A stretch of DNA of 64,000 nt from Gardnerella coleohominis (GTDB lineage: Bacteria > Actinomycetota > Actinomycetes > Actinomycetales > Bifidobacteriaceae), in contig NZ_MNLH01000001.1 of NCBI RefSeq assembly GCF_002896555.1, positions 372,001 to 436,000 on the forward strand. The letters are read 5' to 3'. Below are positions 28,495-37,485 of this stretch, piece by piece. Position numbers and translations under genes: made by a program. Under the pieces are notes generated by a model. The model made no database searches. It saw nothing but the letters and a program-made list of their open reading frames with translations, and was not told where the DNA came from. How positions within the stretch are numbered: position 1 is the first letter of the stretch; every line of letters begins with the position of its first letter.

Positions 28495-28528
28495 GGCAGG
28501 TGTGGGTTAAACCATGCCTGCCATTTTT
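28495..28528 (+). terminator. Terminator before lysis genes
   Basis: GGCAGG (28495-28500) pairs with CCTGCC (28517-28522), extended by an inner TGG/CCA, followed by ATTTTTT. Three CTGAAATG-like units precede it. Separates structural from lysis genes. Confidence 0.8.
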
Positions 28529-28602
28529 TATTACTTTCTACTTTTTACTTTTTGTTTTTATAAGAGTACTGGCAAATGTTAGGAAAACTTGTAAGGAGAA
28601 TT

Positions 28603-29022
28603 ATGAGAGGATTTTGGAATAGTGCTCAACTGGCTTTCACACTAGTAGGCGGCTGGCTGGGATACTTTTTAGGCGGGTGCGACGGGCTGATCCTCGCACT
28701 CGTTTTATTTGTGGTAACGGATTATATTACAGGCGTGATGTGTGCGGTCACGGATAAGAAACTGTCTAGCAGCATTGGTTTTAAGGGCATCTTTAGAAAG
28801 GTGCTCATTTTTATGCTTGTTGGCATAGCAAACATTATAGATTTTCATGTTTTGAAACAAGGAAGCGTGATTAGAACCGCAGTAATTTTCTTCTACCTAT
28901 CTAACGAAGGATTATCTTTAACCGAAAACGCGGCTCACCTGGGGCTTCCCGTGCCTGAGAAATTAAAAAACGTTTTAGAACAATTACACGACAAGAACAG
29001 AAAGGACAATACTCATGAGTAA
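28603..29022 (+). CDS. Holin (phage holin family 4-like)
   Basis: 139 residues with three hydrophobic segments (LAFTLVGGWLGYFLGG, GLILALVLFVVTDYITGVM, KVLIFMLVGIANIIDF), the pattern of bacteriophage holins that make membrane pores for endolysin. ATG 28603 follows AAGGAG; ATG 28576 lacks a site. Overlaps the endolysin gene by eight bases, which supports a lysis cassette. Confidence 0.88.
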   Translation: MRGFWNSAQLAFTLVGGWLGYFLGGCDGLILALVLFVVTDYITGVMCAVTDKKLSSSIGFKGIFRKVLIFMLVGIANIIDFHVLKQGSVIRTAVIFFYLSNEGLSLTENAAHLGLPVPEKLKNVLEQLHDKNRKDNTHE

Positions 29023-29788
29023 AAAAGGAATAGACGTATCAGAGTGGCAGGGTGACATTGATTTCAACGCGGTGAAAGCATCCGGCGTTGAGTTTGTGAT
29101 CATTCGAGCAGGATACGGTATCGGATGCAAAGACAAGTGGTTTGAACAGAACTATCGTAAAGCAAAAACAGCTGGTCTTGACGTGGGAGCCTACTGGTAT
29201 TCGTACGCAAACTCTGGTTTTGAGGCGGCTGAAGAGGCTCAAAGCTGTGCGAACATGCTTTCAGGTAAGAGTTTTGAGTATCCTGTTTACTTTGATTTGG
29301 AAGAAAAAAGCCAGCTTAACCGTGGGCGAGCTTTCTGCGATTCGCTGATTACCAGTTTTTGCAATAAGCTGGAAACTTGCGGGTATTATGCAGGCTTTTA
29401 CACCTCGCTTTCAACCGCTAATAATCTTGTGTCATCTCATGTTAGAAACCGTTACGCTTTGTGGATCGCACAGTGGAACACGCACTGCAGTTATCAAGGC
29501 TCGTATGGTCTTTGGCAATACTCGTCAAGTGGCAGTGTGCCTGGAGTAGCCGGCAGAGTTGACATGGATTATGCTTACGTGGATTATCCGAGCATTATTA
29601 AAAACGCTGGATTAAACGGGTGTAAAAACGGCGGCTCTGACCAAGCTGCGCGCACGTCAAGTATTGATGAGGTGGCGCGAGAAGTTATTAACGGCGCGTG
29701 GGGTAACGGTAGCACGCGTAAACAGCGTTTAACTTCTGCCGGATACGATTATGCTACGGTACAAAAACGAGTAAACGAACTCTTGTAA
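29015..29788 (+). CDS. Endolysin: GH25 muramidase with CPL-7 repeat
   Basis: 257 residues. GH25 domain: KGIDVSEWQGDIDF at residue 4 with catalytic Asp, YPVYFDLEE near residue 90 with the second Asp/Glu pair, LWQYSSSG near 174. The C-terminal 40 residues (DEVAREVINGAWGNG ... YDYATVQKRVNELL) form a CPL-7/CW_7 cell-wall-binding repeat. Cleaves peptidoglycan at lysis. Followed by a strong terminator. Confidence 0.94.
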   Translation: MSKKGIDVSEWQGDIDFNAVKASGVEFVIIRAGYGIGCKDKWFEQNYRKAKTAGLDVGAYWYSYANSGFEAAEEAQSCANMLSGKSFEYPVYFDLEEKSQLNRGRAFCDSLITSFCNKLETCGYYAGFYTSLSTANNLVSSHVRNRYALWIAQWNTHCSYQGSYGLWQYSSSGSVPGVAGRVDMDYAYVDYPSIIKNAGLNGCKNGGSDQAARTSSIDEVAREVINGAWGNGSTRKQRLTSAGYDYATVQKRVNELL

Positions 29789-29805
29789 AACAGTTTGAAA
29801 CATGT

Positions 29806-29856
29806 AAAGCCCGAGGCTTGTTCCTACATTGGAGCAATCCTCGGGCTTTTTTTATT
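29806..29856 (+). terminator. Terminator after endolysin
   Basis: AAAGCCCGAGG (29806-29816) pairs perfectly with CCTCGGGCTTT (29839-29849), followed by TTTTATTTTTTTT. Ends the late operon. Confidence 0.95.
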
Positions 29857-29939
29857 TTTTTTTTAAGGTTAAATTGTCAAGTCAAGAGGTTAAAAAACAC
29901 TGTTTTTTCTTTGCCTGTGATGTAAGGAGGCACAGGCAA

Positions 29940-30350
29940 ATGAATGTGGAAGAAAAACAGCAAGTCAAATTACTAAGAGATGAAGGTCTTAGCTATACGC
30001 AGATTGCAAACCGTATGGATGTTTCCGTTAATACGATTAAAAGCTACTGCAAACGTAATAGTCTAGGCGTAATCCAGTCTATGAAAACACAGACGGAATT
30101 ATGTGAATCTTGTTCAAAACCAATTAAGCAAAACACAGGAAGAAAAGTTAAACGTTTCTGTTCTGACGCGTGTAGAAACACGTGGTGGAACAAGCATACA
30201 CAGTTGGTAAAAAGACAGGCAAACTATGAGTGTGCTTGTCTTAACTGCAAAAATTCTTTTATCTCTTACGGTAATAAAACCAGAAAATACTGCTGCCACG
30301 CCTGCTATATAGAACATCGTTTTGGAGGTGAGCATCATGCAAATAAGTAA
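29940..30350 (+). CDS. HTH and zinc-finger protein next to recombinases
   Basis: 136 residues. Residues 1-42 form a sigma-70 region 4-like helix-turn-helix (LLRDEGLSYTQIANRMDVSV); residues 50-130 carry two CxxC pairs each with further CxxxC (CESCSKP, CSDACRN, CLNCKNS, CCHACYI), as zinc ribbons. AAGGAGG before ATG 29940. In Firmicutes phages and integrative elements a protein of this type precedes tandem recombinases; I infer a regulatory or directionality role. Confidence 0.65.
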   Translation: MNVEEKQQVKLLRDEGLSYTQIANRMDVSVNTIKSYCKRNSLGVIQSMKTQTELCESCSKPIKQNTGRKVKRFCSDACRNTWWNKHTQLVKRQANYECACLNCKNSFISYGNKTRKYCCHACYIEHRFGGEHHANK

Positions 30351-30549
30351 TGATGTTCACGGGCTAAAGGATGTTAAAGCGAGAGCTTGGACAAAAGAGA
30401 GTATGCAGGCGGATTTTCGTTTTGAAATAGCCGAAAAACTTACCGCTTCACTCTTTAAAAAAGGGCTTATCAGCGAGCAAGAAAAAGAAAAAATAAGCCG
30501 TCTTAACAGGGAAAAATTTCACCCGTTTTACAAGGAATTATTGGGTTAA
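30337..30549 (+). CDS. Small protein (SHOCT-like) preceding recombinases
   Basis: Seventy residues, ATG 30337 after GGAGGTG; an upstream in-frame TTG lies inside that site. Helical with LFKKGLISEQEKEKISRLN, the SHOCT-like short C-terminal domain pattern seen before serine recombinase genes in mobile elements. Function unknown. Confidence 0.6.
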   Translation: MQISNDVHGLKDVKARAWTKESMQADFRFEIAEKLTASLFKKGLISEQEKEKISRLNREKFHPFYKELLG

Positions 30550-30610
30550 AAGCTTGATAAACACTGCTTTTAGAGTGATGAATAGTATTAGCTGAAAGTG
30601 AGGGGAAATA

Positions 30611-32206
30611 GTGAAAGAGATAATAAAAATAGACTCTACAATGCGAAAAACTGGTTTTGAGAAAAAGACGCGGGTTGCAGCGTATGCGAGAGTTTCTAGT
30701 GATAGTGATGAGCAGCTTCTCAGTCTAGAAGTGCAAAAGGAGCATTACGAAAACTATATTAAGTCTAATCCCTGCTGGGAGTATGCGGGGCTTTACTTTG
30801 ACGAGGGTATTAGCGGCACGAAAATCGGTAAGCGTGAAAGTCTTAAACAACTGCTTAAAGACTGTCAGAGCGGTCAGATAGACAGGATTATTACAAAGTC
30901 TATTAGTAGGCTTGCAAGAAACACGGTTGACTGTCTTGAAATAGTTAGAAAACTTACCGGTCTCGGTATTTATTTGTATTTTGAGAAAGAAAACATTGAT
31001 ACCGAGCATATGAGTTCAGAGCTTATGCTTTCTATCCTGAGTTCTATTGCGCAAAGCGAGTCAAAATCCATCTCGGAAAACAACACGTGGGCAATTCAAA
31101 AACGGTTCGAAAACGGAACCTTCGTCATTTCCTGCCCTGCGTATGGGTATAAAAACGAGAATAAGAAAATGATTATAGTTCCCGAGCAAGCCAGGGTAGT
31201 AAAAGAAATTTTCAACATGGCTCTTTCCGGCATGGGTGGAGAAGCAATAGCACGAGTATTGACCGATAAAAAGATTCCAACTAAAAAGGGCGGAAGTTGG
31301 ACTTCAAGTACCGTGAATGCTATTTTGACTAATAAAACATACACAGGGGATGTGATTTTTCAAAAGACATTTACAGACGATAATTTTAACCGTCATAAAA
31401 ACTGTGGCGAGAAACAACAGTATGTTATTGAAAACCATCACGAGGCTATCATCAGTCATGAAACTTTTAATCTTGTAAAAGAGATTATCGCGTGGAGAAG
31501 AAGTGAAAATAATATAGTATGTGGTAGTGGTAAGTACAATAAGCTTTATGCGTTTTCAGGTAAAATTCGTTGTGGTGAGTGTGGAAGCAAGTGTAAAAGA
31601 CGAATAATTTATCAACATAATAAGGCGTATGGCATATGGGTTTGTATAACGCATCTTGAAGATATTCATGCTTGTTCACAAAAGTCTGTTATGGAAAGTT
31701 ATCTTAAAATTTCCTTCCTGCAAATGTTAAACAAGTTAAAAGCAGGATACGTTCAAATGTTGACTCCTCTCGTAGAAAGTTTGAGAGGTGTGAATAATAA
31801 AGACGGTTTGAACAAGGTTATCGAACTCGAAGAAAAAATAGCTAAATTGCAAGAACAAGAGCAAGTACTCAGTAAGCTTTTAGCCGGTGGCTATATTGAG
31901 ATGGATTCCTACTATCTGGAAAGCAATCAGCTTAAAACGGAAATGGATACTTGTCTTAAGGAAAAACTTAAGCTTTCCAACAGTTTAAACGGTAACTTAA
32001 CGCACTTAAACGAGGTGCAAAAACTTCAACGGTTCGTAAGTGTCACAGAAGTATTTAGCGAGTTTAAGGATGAGGATTTTCTGGATTTTGTAGACGATGT
32101 CGTAGTTAAAAGCAGAACAAGATTTCTTTTTATTTTGAAATGTGGATTGGAATTAGAAGAAGAGGTGAAAGAAACATGGCACGCATCCCATATGGTTACA
32201 GAATAG
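30611..32206 (+). CDS. Large serine recombinase 1
   Basis: 531 residues: resolvase catalytic domain (VAAYARVSSDSDEQ; nucleophile Ser near residue 25), Recombinase domain (GYKNENKKMIIVPEQARVV, IARVLTDKKIPTKKG, ILTNKTYTGDV), zinc ribbon (IRCGECGSKCKRR) and C-terminal coiled coil (VIELEEKIAKLQEQEQVL). GTG start after AGGGG. Such enzymes integrate and excise phage or ICE DNA. Its 3' end overlaps the accessory recombinase gene by 31 bases. Confidence 0.93.
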   Translation: MKEIIKIDSTMRKTGFEKKTRVAAYARVSSDSDEQLLSLEVQKEHYENYIKSNPCWEYAGLYFDEGISGTKIGKRESLKQLLKDCQSGQIDRIITKSISRLARNTVDCLEIVRKLTGLGIYLYFEKENIDTEHMSSELMLSILSSIAQSESKSISENNTWAIQKRFENGTFVISCPAYGYKNENKKMIIVPEQARVVKEIFNMALSGMGGEAIARVLTDKKIPTKKGGSWTSSTVNAILTNKTYTGDVIFQKTFTDDNFNRHKNCGEKQQYVIENHHEAIISHETFNLVKEIIAWRRSENNIVCGSGKYNKLYAFSGKIRCGECGSKCKRRIIYQHNKAYGIWVCITHLEDIHACSQKSVMESYLKISFLQMLNKLKAGYVQMLTPLVESLRGVNNKDGLNKVIELEEKIAKLQEQEQVLSKLLAGGYIEMDSYYLESNQLKTEMDTCLKEKLKLSNSLNGNLTHLNEVQKLQRFVSVTEVFSEFKDEDFLDFVDDVVVKSRTRFLFILKCGLELEEEVKETWHASHMVTE

Positions 32207-32586
32207 TAGACGGTAAAGCGGTTATAGATGAAGTAAAAGCTCAAGAAGTAAGAGAGTTTTTTTGTTTCTATCTTGAATTTAAAAATATTTCTCAAGCTGC
32301 TAAAAAATCAGGTATAAAAAGGGATTGGCCAGTCACGGGCAAAATTCTTAGCAAGAAATTGTATTTAGGAACAGAGTTTTATCCTCAGATTATCGATGAG
32401 GATATGTTTAGACAAGTGCAACAAATAAGGCATGAGAATGCTATCAGGAATCATCGTTATAAAGAGCCTAAGCCAATAAAGGAAATTCGGCTTATTACAA
32501 GCTACCAGTTAGAAAAGGTAGAAAAGAAATATGATGATCCTTATCGTCAAGCAGTATACGCGTACAGTCAAATCAAGGAGGTGTAA
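32176..32586 (+). CDS. Recombinase-domain-only accessory protein
   Basis: 136 residues matching only the DNA-binding Recombinase domain ([43 protein letters not shown]), with no resolvase catalytic domain or nucleophile serine. ATG 32176 follows AGAGGTG; the preceding frame is the recombinase 1 end. Probably an accessory subunit of the tandem recombinases. Confidence 0.75.
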   Translation: MARIPYGYRIVDGKAVIDEVKAQEVREFFCFYLEFKNISQAAKKSGIKRDWPVTGKILSKKLYLGTEFYPQIIDEDMFRQVQQIRHENAIRNHRYKEPKPIKEIRLITSYQLEKVEKKYDDPYRQAVYAYSQIKEV

Positions 32587-32587
32587 A

Positions 32588-34165
32588 ATGAATGCCAACG
32601 TTACAATTATTCCACCAAGAAAAATAGCGGGGAATACGGTAGATAAGCATGAAGATAAGCCGAGGTTAAGAGTAGTAGCGTATTGTCGTGTTAGTACTGA
32701 CAGTGAAGAACAGGCAACAAGTTATGACACGCAAGTTCAGCATTATACGGATTATATTTCAAGAAATCCTCTCTGGGAGTTTGCCGGCATCTACGCTGAT
32801 GACGGTATTTCAGGAACTAGCACGAAAAAACGTGTCGGTTTCAATGACATGATCCACGATTGCATGAGTGGCAAAGTAGACATGGTTATCACTAAGTCGA
32901 TTAGCCGTTTTGCGAGAAACACTATCGACTGTTTAAAGTTTGTTAGACAGTTGAAAGACAAAAACATTCCGATCATTTTTGAAAAAGAAAACATCAACAC
33001 CATGGAAGCAAGCGGAGAACTATTGCTTACTATCATGGCTTCTTTAGCTCAACAGGAATCCGCGTCGCTTTCTCAGAATGTGAAGCTTGGACTTAAGTTT
33101 CGCTACCAGGAAGGCAAAGTGCAAATCAACCATAACTGGTTTTTAGGATACACAAAAGATGATGAGGGGAATCTTGTAATTCTTGAACAGGAAGCAAAAG
33201 TCGTAAGAAGGATTTATAGAGAATATTTAGAAGGAGCAAGTCTTAGAGACATAGCGGAGGGCCTTGAAAAAGACGGCATTAAAAACGGTGCCGGGCATTT
33301 AAAATGGAATTTATCTAATATTAAAGGCATCTTGCAAAACGAAAAATATATTGGTGATGCACTTTTACAAAAAACCATCACGACAGATTTTATCAACCAT
33401 GTTCGTATAAAAAATGATGGAACAGAACCACAGTATTATGTCAAAGATAGCCACACGCCTATTATTCCAAGAGATATTTTCTTTAAAGTTCAAGAAGAAA
33501 TGGTAAGACGAGCCAACATGTTTAGCGGTGAGGAGAACAAAAAAAGAAGAGTCTATTCCAGCAAGTACGCTTTATCCAGCCTATGTGTTTGTTCTAAATG
33601 CGGGGATATTTACAGAAGAATTGCTTGGAACAATCGAGGAGTGCATTCTGTTGTCTGGCGTTGTTGCACCAGAGTGGAAAACGGTCCTAGTGCTTGCGAT
33701 GCTCCGACAGTAAAAGAGAACGAACTGCAATCTGCCATAGTGAAAGCCATAAACAAGGTGTTTAGTATACCGGATGAAGTATTGGATACGTTGAATAACA
33801 ATATTAGAGAAATTATCGCGGGCAACAACTTAAGCGAGATTGAAACGGTTGATAAAAAAATCGCAGACAAACAAGCGACACTACTAACCTTGCTTAAAGC
33901 TAAAAAAGACTACACGAAAATAGCTGATGAGATTGATGAGCTTAAAGGTAAGAAACAGCAGCTTCTTATAGAAAAAGCAGGTCAAGAAGATGCTAAAAGA
34001 CGAATCAGAGAAATGGAAGATTTTCTGAAAAATGAGCGTCACGATATTAGTGAATATGACGAGAAGCTGGTAAGAAAGTACATCAAGAAAATAAAAGTTT
34101 ACGAGGACAAGTTCAGCATAACTTTTAAATCAGAGATTAGTGTGGATATTGAAAGGGCATCGTAA
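32588..34165 (+). CDS. Large serine recombinase 2
   Basis: 525 residues, same architecture as recombinase 1: [21 protein letters not shown] with nucleophile Ser near residue 33, Recombinase domain, zinc ribbon ([10 protein letters not shown] ... CC ... C) and long C-terminal coiled coil ([18 protein letters not shown]). AAGGAGGTG just before ATG 32588. A divergent copy of the last ~78 codons recurs at 36086-36321. The prophage is bounded here on the right. Confidence 0.93.
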   Translation: MNANVTIIPPRKIAGNTVDKHEDKPRLRVVAYCRVSTDSEEQATSYDTQVQHYTDYISRNPLWEFAGIYADDGISGTSTKKRVGFNDMIHDCMSGKVDMVITKSISRFARNTIDCLKFVRQLKDKNIPIIFEKENINTMEASGELLLTIMASLAQQESASLSQNVKLGLKFRYQEGKVQINHNWFLGYTKDDEGNLVILEQEAKVVRRIYREYLEGASLRDIAEGLEKDGIKNGAGHLKWNLSNIKGILQNEKYIGDALLQKTITTDFINHVRIKNDGTEPQYYVKDSHTPIIPRDIFFKVQEEMVRRANMFSGEENKKRRVYSSKYALSSLCVCSKCGDIYRRIAWNNRGVHSVVWRCCTRVENGPSACDAPTVKENELQSAIVKAINKVFSIPDEVLDTLNNNIREIIAGNNLSEIETVDKKIADKQATLLTLLKAKKDYTKIADEIDELKGKKQQLLIEKAGQEDAKRRIREMEDFLKNERHDISEYDEKLVRKYIKKIKVYEDKFSITFKSEISVDIERAS

Positions 34166-34205
34166 AAGCCAAAAGAATGTGAGCATTTGAAATGTTACAA
34201 AACTC

Positions 34206-34240
34206 AGCCTAGGGGGAATCCTCTCTAGGCTGTTTTTGTT
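34206..34240 (+). terminator. Terminator after recombinases
   Basis: AGCCTAG (34206-34212) pairs with CTAGGCT (34225-34231), then GTTTTTGTTTTT. The same hairpin recurs at 36362-36390 and 42095-42125, always upstream of the accessory-module repeat. Confidence 0.85.
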
Positions 34241-34264
34241 TTTATGCTAAAATCAAGTTATTAA

Positions 34265-34374
34265 GCCAATCTTAAACCTTTTAACGATAGCTTTTTCTAT
34301 CGTTAAAAAGTGCACCCACTATCAATAGTGTGCACTCAAAAAAGTGTAGCTATACTACCTGTTCTCTCAATCCA
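34265..34374 (+). repeat. Hairpin repeat, copy A
   Basis: First of five ~105-110-bp repeats. Hairpin 1: TTTTAACGATAG / CTATCGTTAAAA, 12-bp perfect arms, loop CTTTTT. Hairpin 2: AGTGCAC..ACTAT / ATAGT GTGCACT. Then AGTGTAGCTATACT, a third short dyad, and a right edge TTCTCTCAATCC. Copies B-E differ mainly in loops. Confidence 0.92.
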
Positions 34375-34458
34375 AGTCGAGACTGTGGCGTTGTTGACAA
34401 GAGAATAAAATTAAACAAAATCAAATGGATCAAAAGAATAGAAAAGAGGAAAATTATA

Positions 34459-34956
34459 GTGGAAAAAGTTATGGAGCATAATTGCGGATTTATTAACGAT
34501 AAAAAAGCATTTAGATATAGAGCAGCAGCCATCATAGTAGAAGAAGGTTGTGTGCTATTTGCAGGAAATGATGAGGACGACTATTACTACTCAGTTGGCG
34601 GAGCGGTTCACATGGGTGAGACATCAGAAGAAGCCGTAAAGAGAGAAGTATTTGAAGAGACAGGTCTTAATTACGAGGTCGATCACCTTGCCGTCATACA
34701 CGAGAACTTATTCATCGGTAGCTCTAGCTTAGATGGAGTAGACTTCCATGAGATTACACTCTACTACATGATGAAGTCCCTGGGCAAAAAAGATTTTACG
34801 AGCCATAGTACTACAGAGTCAGGTGCTAAAGAGACAATGCATTGGTTACCTATAGATGAGCTTGATAAGTGCAAGGCTTACCCTACATTTATGAAAGAAT
34901 ATCTTAAATCGGAGCATAGTGGAATAGAGCATATAATTTCAGATGAAAGATATTAA
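34459..34956 (+). CDS. Nudix hydrolase
   Basis: 165 residues with a Nudix box GX5EX7REVXEETGL (GAVHMGETSEEAVKREVFEE) near residue 48; the last part contains LPIDELDK. Hydrolyses nucleoside-diphosphate derivatives; substrate unknown. A longer frame runs upstream into the repeat, but GTG 34459 follows GAGGA and is a better start (ATG 34471 also possible). First gene of the accessory module, between the repeated 440-bp blocks. Confidence 0.88.
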   Translation: MEKVMEHNCGFINDKKAFRYRAAAIIVEEGCVLFAGNDEDDYYYSVGGAVHMGETSEEAVKREVFEETGLNYEVDHLAVIHENLFIGSSSLDGVDFHEITLYYMMKSLGKKDFTSHSTTESGAKETMHWLPIDELDKCKAYPTFMKEYLKSEHSGIEHIISDERY

Positions 34957-35007
34957 TGAATCCCACTATTATGGCAAGAGATCGTTACATAAACATTATT
35001 TCTGTTT

Positions 35008-35315
35008 ATGTTCGGACAGAACAATCAGTCGAAAACATTAGCCAGGATACCATTAGAGCAGTTCGAAGATGTACTCTCTTACATAGATTATGAAAACATA
35101 GATCATGATACAATTACGCTTATCGGAGTCTCGAAAGGCACAGAATACGCGTTGATGTCGTAGCAATGATCATTGAATTCGGTGGAGAGGGAGAAGAAAA
35201 TCAGAAGTCTAAAGCGGAGTCTCAAACCTTGATACTTGAAACACTTATGTTTTGGATTGATTACCGTAGTCCCTTTACACTGCCACGACGTGGAATATCA
35301 GATTGTGTAAATTAG
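35008..35315 (+). pseudogene. Alpha/beta hydrolase (BAAT-like) remnant
   Basis: ATG 35008 opens 51 codons that include ENIDHDTITLIGVSKGTEYAL, a GxSxG nucleophile elbow like acyl-CoA thioesterase/BAAT C-terminal domains, ending at TAG 35163. A second short frame 35166-35315 follows (IIEFGGEGEENQK). Both are far too short for a functional enzyme (about 300+ residues expected). I read this as a decayed gene. Confidence 0.55.
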
Positions 35316-35333
35316 CATTTGAAGGAGAAATCA

Positions 35334-35921
35334 ATGAGCTTAGATGAATTGAGGAATGATATCATCATAAAGCAGAAAAAAGGATTGCCATTTATCATGG
35401 CATCGGTGATTATATGGCTTCTGATAGTACTTGTGTCAGTTTTAGATATCAATATGGATATGAAAAATTTATTGGTATTTTGCTGTTCATGCCCATTATT
35501 ACCGCTTGCTTGGCTCATTGGTAAACTTATAAAGGTGGATATCTTTTCAAAACAAAATCCACTTGGACAATTAGGCTTCATTTTCACCTTAAATCAAATG
35601 ATTTATTTATTAATCGTTATGTGGGTGTTTAGTGCGGTTCCGGGAAAGATGATTATGGTATACGCTATGGTGTTTGGAGCACATTTACTGCCGTATTCAT
35701 GGTTGTATCAATCAAAGGGATACACAGTTGCTGCAATTTCCATTCCGATGATTTCCTTGATTTTAGGATGTGCATTAAACGGGACAACGGTTGCTGTTGC
35801 GGCATGTATTATTGAGATAGTATTTGTTTGTGTATTACATATGGAATTAAAGAAAATGGGAGATAACTACAACAAATCCCAGTTTGTAGAGCTTAGCAAG
35901 GATCAAGTTTCTATGAAATAG
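35334..35921 (+). CDS. DUF7010-family membrane protein
   Basis: 195 residues with about six transmembrane segments (FIMASVIIWLLIVLVSVL; CSCPLLPLAWLIGKL; FTLNQMIYLLIVMWVF; others), as in a Firmicutes DUF7010 family. Function unknown. ATG 35334 follows AAGGAG. Second gene of the Nudix module. Confidence 0.75.
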   Translation: MSLDELRNDIIIKQKKGLPFIMASVIIWLLIVLVSVLDINMDMKNLLVFCCSCPLLPLAWLIGKLIKVDIFSKQNPLGQLGFIFTLNQMIYLLIVMWVFSAVPGKMIMVYAMVFGAHLLPYSWLYQSKGYTVAAISIPMISLILGCALNGTTVAVAACIIEIVFVCVLHMELKKMGDNYNKSQFVELSKDQVSMK

Positions 35922-36085
35922 AAATCTAAATCTAAATACGTTATGTGTAAATAATGGCGGTAGTAATACCGTCTTTTTTGATGCCTAAAAAGGTTTCAGA
36001 GTTTCAAGGCTAAAGTTTCAGAGTTCAAAGCTAAGGTTTCATTGTATCCAACACGTAATGAAACTATATACGAAAACTGTCAACG

Positions 36086-36321
36086 AGATTGATGAGCTTA
36101 AAGTTAAGAAACAGCAGCTTCTTATAGAAAAAGCAGGTCAAGAAGATGCTAAAATACGAATCAGAGAAATGGAAGATTTTCTGAAAAGTGAACGTCACGA
36201 TATTAGTGAGTATGACGAGAAGCTAGTAAGAAAGTACATCAAGAAAATAAAAGTTTACGAGGACAAGTTCAGCGTAACTTTTAAATCAGAGATTAGTGTG
36301 GATATTGAAAGGGCATCGTAA
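36086..36321 (+). pseudogene. Duplicated 3' end of recombinase 2
   Basis: The frame from about 36086 repeats the recombinase C-terminus ([17 protein letters not shown] ... SVDIERAS). Sequence before 36086 is unrelated, so the catalytic part is absent. It is the right copy of the 440-bp repeat, followed by terminator-like hairpin and copy B. Confidence 0.9.
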
Positions 36322-36419
36322 AAGCCAAAAGAATGTGAGCGTTTGAAATGTTACAAAAGTCAGCCTAGGGGTAATCCTCTCTAGGTTGTTTTTTTTATGC
36401 TTAATAATTAAGCTATTAA

Positions 36420-36528
36420 GCCAATCTTAAACCTTTTAACGATAGCTTTTCCTATCGTTAAAAAGTGCACCCAATATCCATAGTGTGCACTCAAAAAAGT
36501 GTAGCTATACTAGGAGTTCTCTCAATCC
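36420..36528 (+). repeat. Hairpin repeat, copy B
   Basis: Same two-hairpin sequence as copy A, hairpin 1 loop CTTTTC. Its right edge (CTCAATCC at 36521-36528) joins directly to a truncated gene. Confidence 0.92.
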
Positions 36529-37027
36529 GCATGGGCACGGAAACTTGAATCTGAAAACATTCAAGCCATTTGCAAAGAATCCGCCGATAGCAAAAGTGTT
36601 CCGTGAGATCGGTCTTGCTGACGAACTGGGAAGCGGTATGCGCAACAGCTATAAATACACGAAGATGTATTCTGGTGGAGAGCCTGTCTTTACAGAGGCA
36701 GATGTTTTTACGACAGTGATTCCTCTTTCTGAGGCGGCAACTGCCAAGGTCGGGCCGATTACCCAAGGTACCCCACAAGTCGTCCCTCAAGATACCCATC
36801 AAGTCACCCCCCAAGATCTGGAACAAAGGTTATTGAGATTAATTGATTTTTGCAGTACACCGCGAAGTAAGCGTGAGATGATGGATTACCTTGGCCTTAC
36901 GGATAGCAAGAATTTCAGAGAAAGGTATCTTGTTCCTTTGCTTAGTGCAGGAAAAATAGAAATGACGATACCAGATAAGCCAAACAGCAGGAACCAGAAA
37001 TATAAAAAAGTGAACATTGAAGATTAA
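36524..37027 (+). pseudogene. AlbA_2/ATP-binding protein, 5'-truncated
   Basis: The product begins HGHGNLNLKTFKPFAKNPPI and VFREIGLADELGSGMRN, the C-terminal end of AlbA_2 (Schlafen-like) putative DNA-binding ATP-dependent proteins normally 400-500 residues. Only the last ~165 residues remain, including a winged-helix part (MMDYLGLTDSKNFRERY). Truncated exactly at the edge of copy B, which supplies an artificial start. Non-functional as a full enzyme, though the fragment may be expressed. Confidence 0.7.
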
Positions 37028-37485
37028 AAAGCGACCATTGGAGACAGAAACCATATATCGAATAGAGGAAAACGGACATTCAATGTATAGTTTTGGTTTC
37101 ACGAATAGGTATGTCGAGACGATGGGATTTCGTACTTATTTCCTCAGAGCGAGTCTTGAAACGAACGTCAAATCTACGGATTTGCATATCATAGGTAGTA
37201 GCATGTCCTTTGAACTTTTCCGAGAACGTATAATGGCAAAAATCGGTGTGTTTCCGAGCAAAAACATGCTTTGACCAATTCCAGCGAACGAGCACGAATC
37301 TGTCTACACACTCGACACCAAGATGAAGCAGTCGTGCCAAATCGAAGCGTTGATTCAATACATTGACTTGCGGATGGCGGATTCGACGATCTCCTGGCAT
37401 ATGGATGGCGATGGCACGTAAAAGAGTATTGCATATTTTTTCATAGAAGCATACCATAAGAGCAAGGTGTTTTACTATTGTAAAG
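37028..37485. other. Intergenic, no credible gene
   Basis: 458 bp. Short frames on both strands (for example 37080-37457 reverse) give compositions unlike real proteins here. I see no tRNA, repeat or terminator. Possibly decayed DNA next to the truncated gene. Confidence 0.4.

Larger units (their letters stand above)
33932..34374 (+). repeat. ~440-bp direct repeat, left copy
   Basis: This 3' end of recombinase 2, its terminator and the first hairpin repeat recur at 36086-36528 with only scattered differences over about 442 bp, in the same orientation. The pair flanks the Nudix/DUF7010 module. Confidence 0.9.

Noticed and set aside
34330-34458. Extended Nudix N-terminus starting MHSKKCSYT
   Set aside because: This and the same start at 36485 come from the hairpin repeat, not from a conserved protein; no ribosome site.
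37017-37457. Small frames on both strands
   Set aside because: No domains, odd composition and mutual overlap; likely chance frames.
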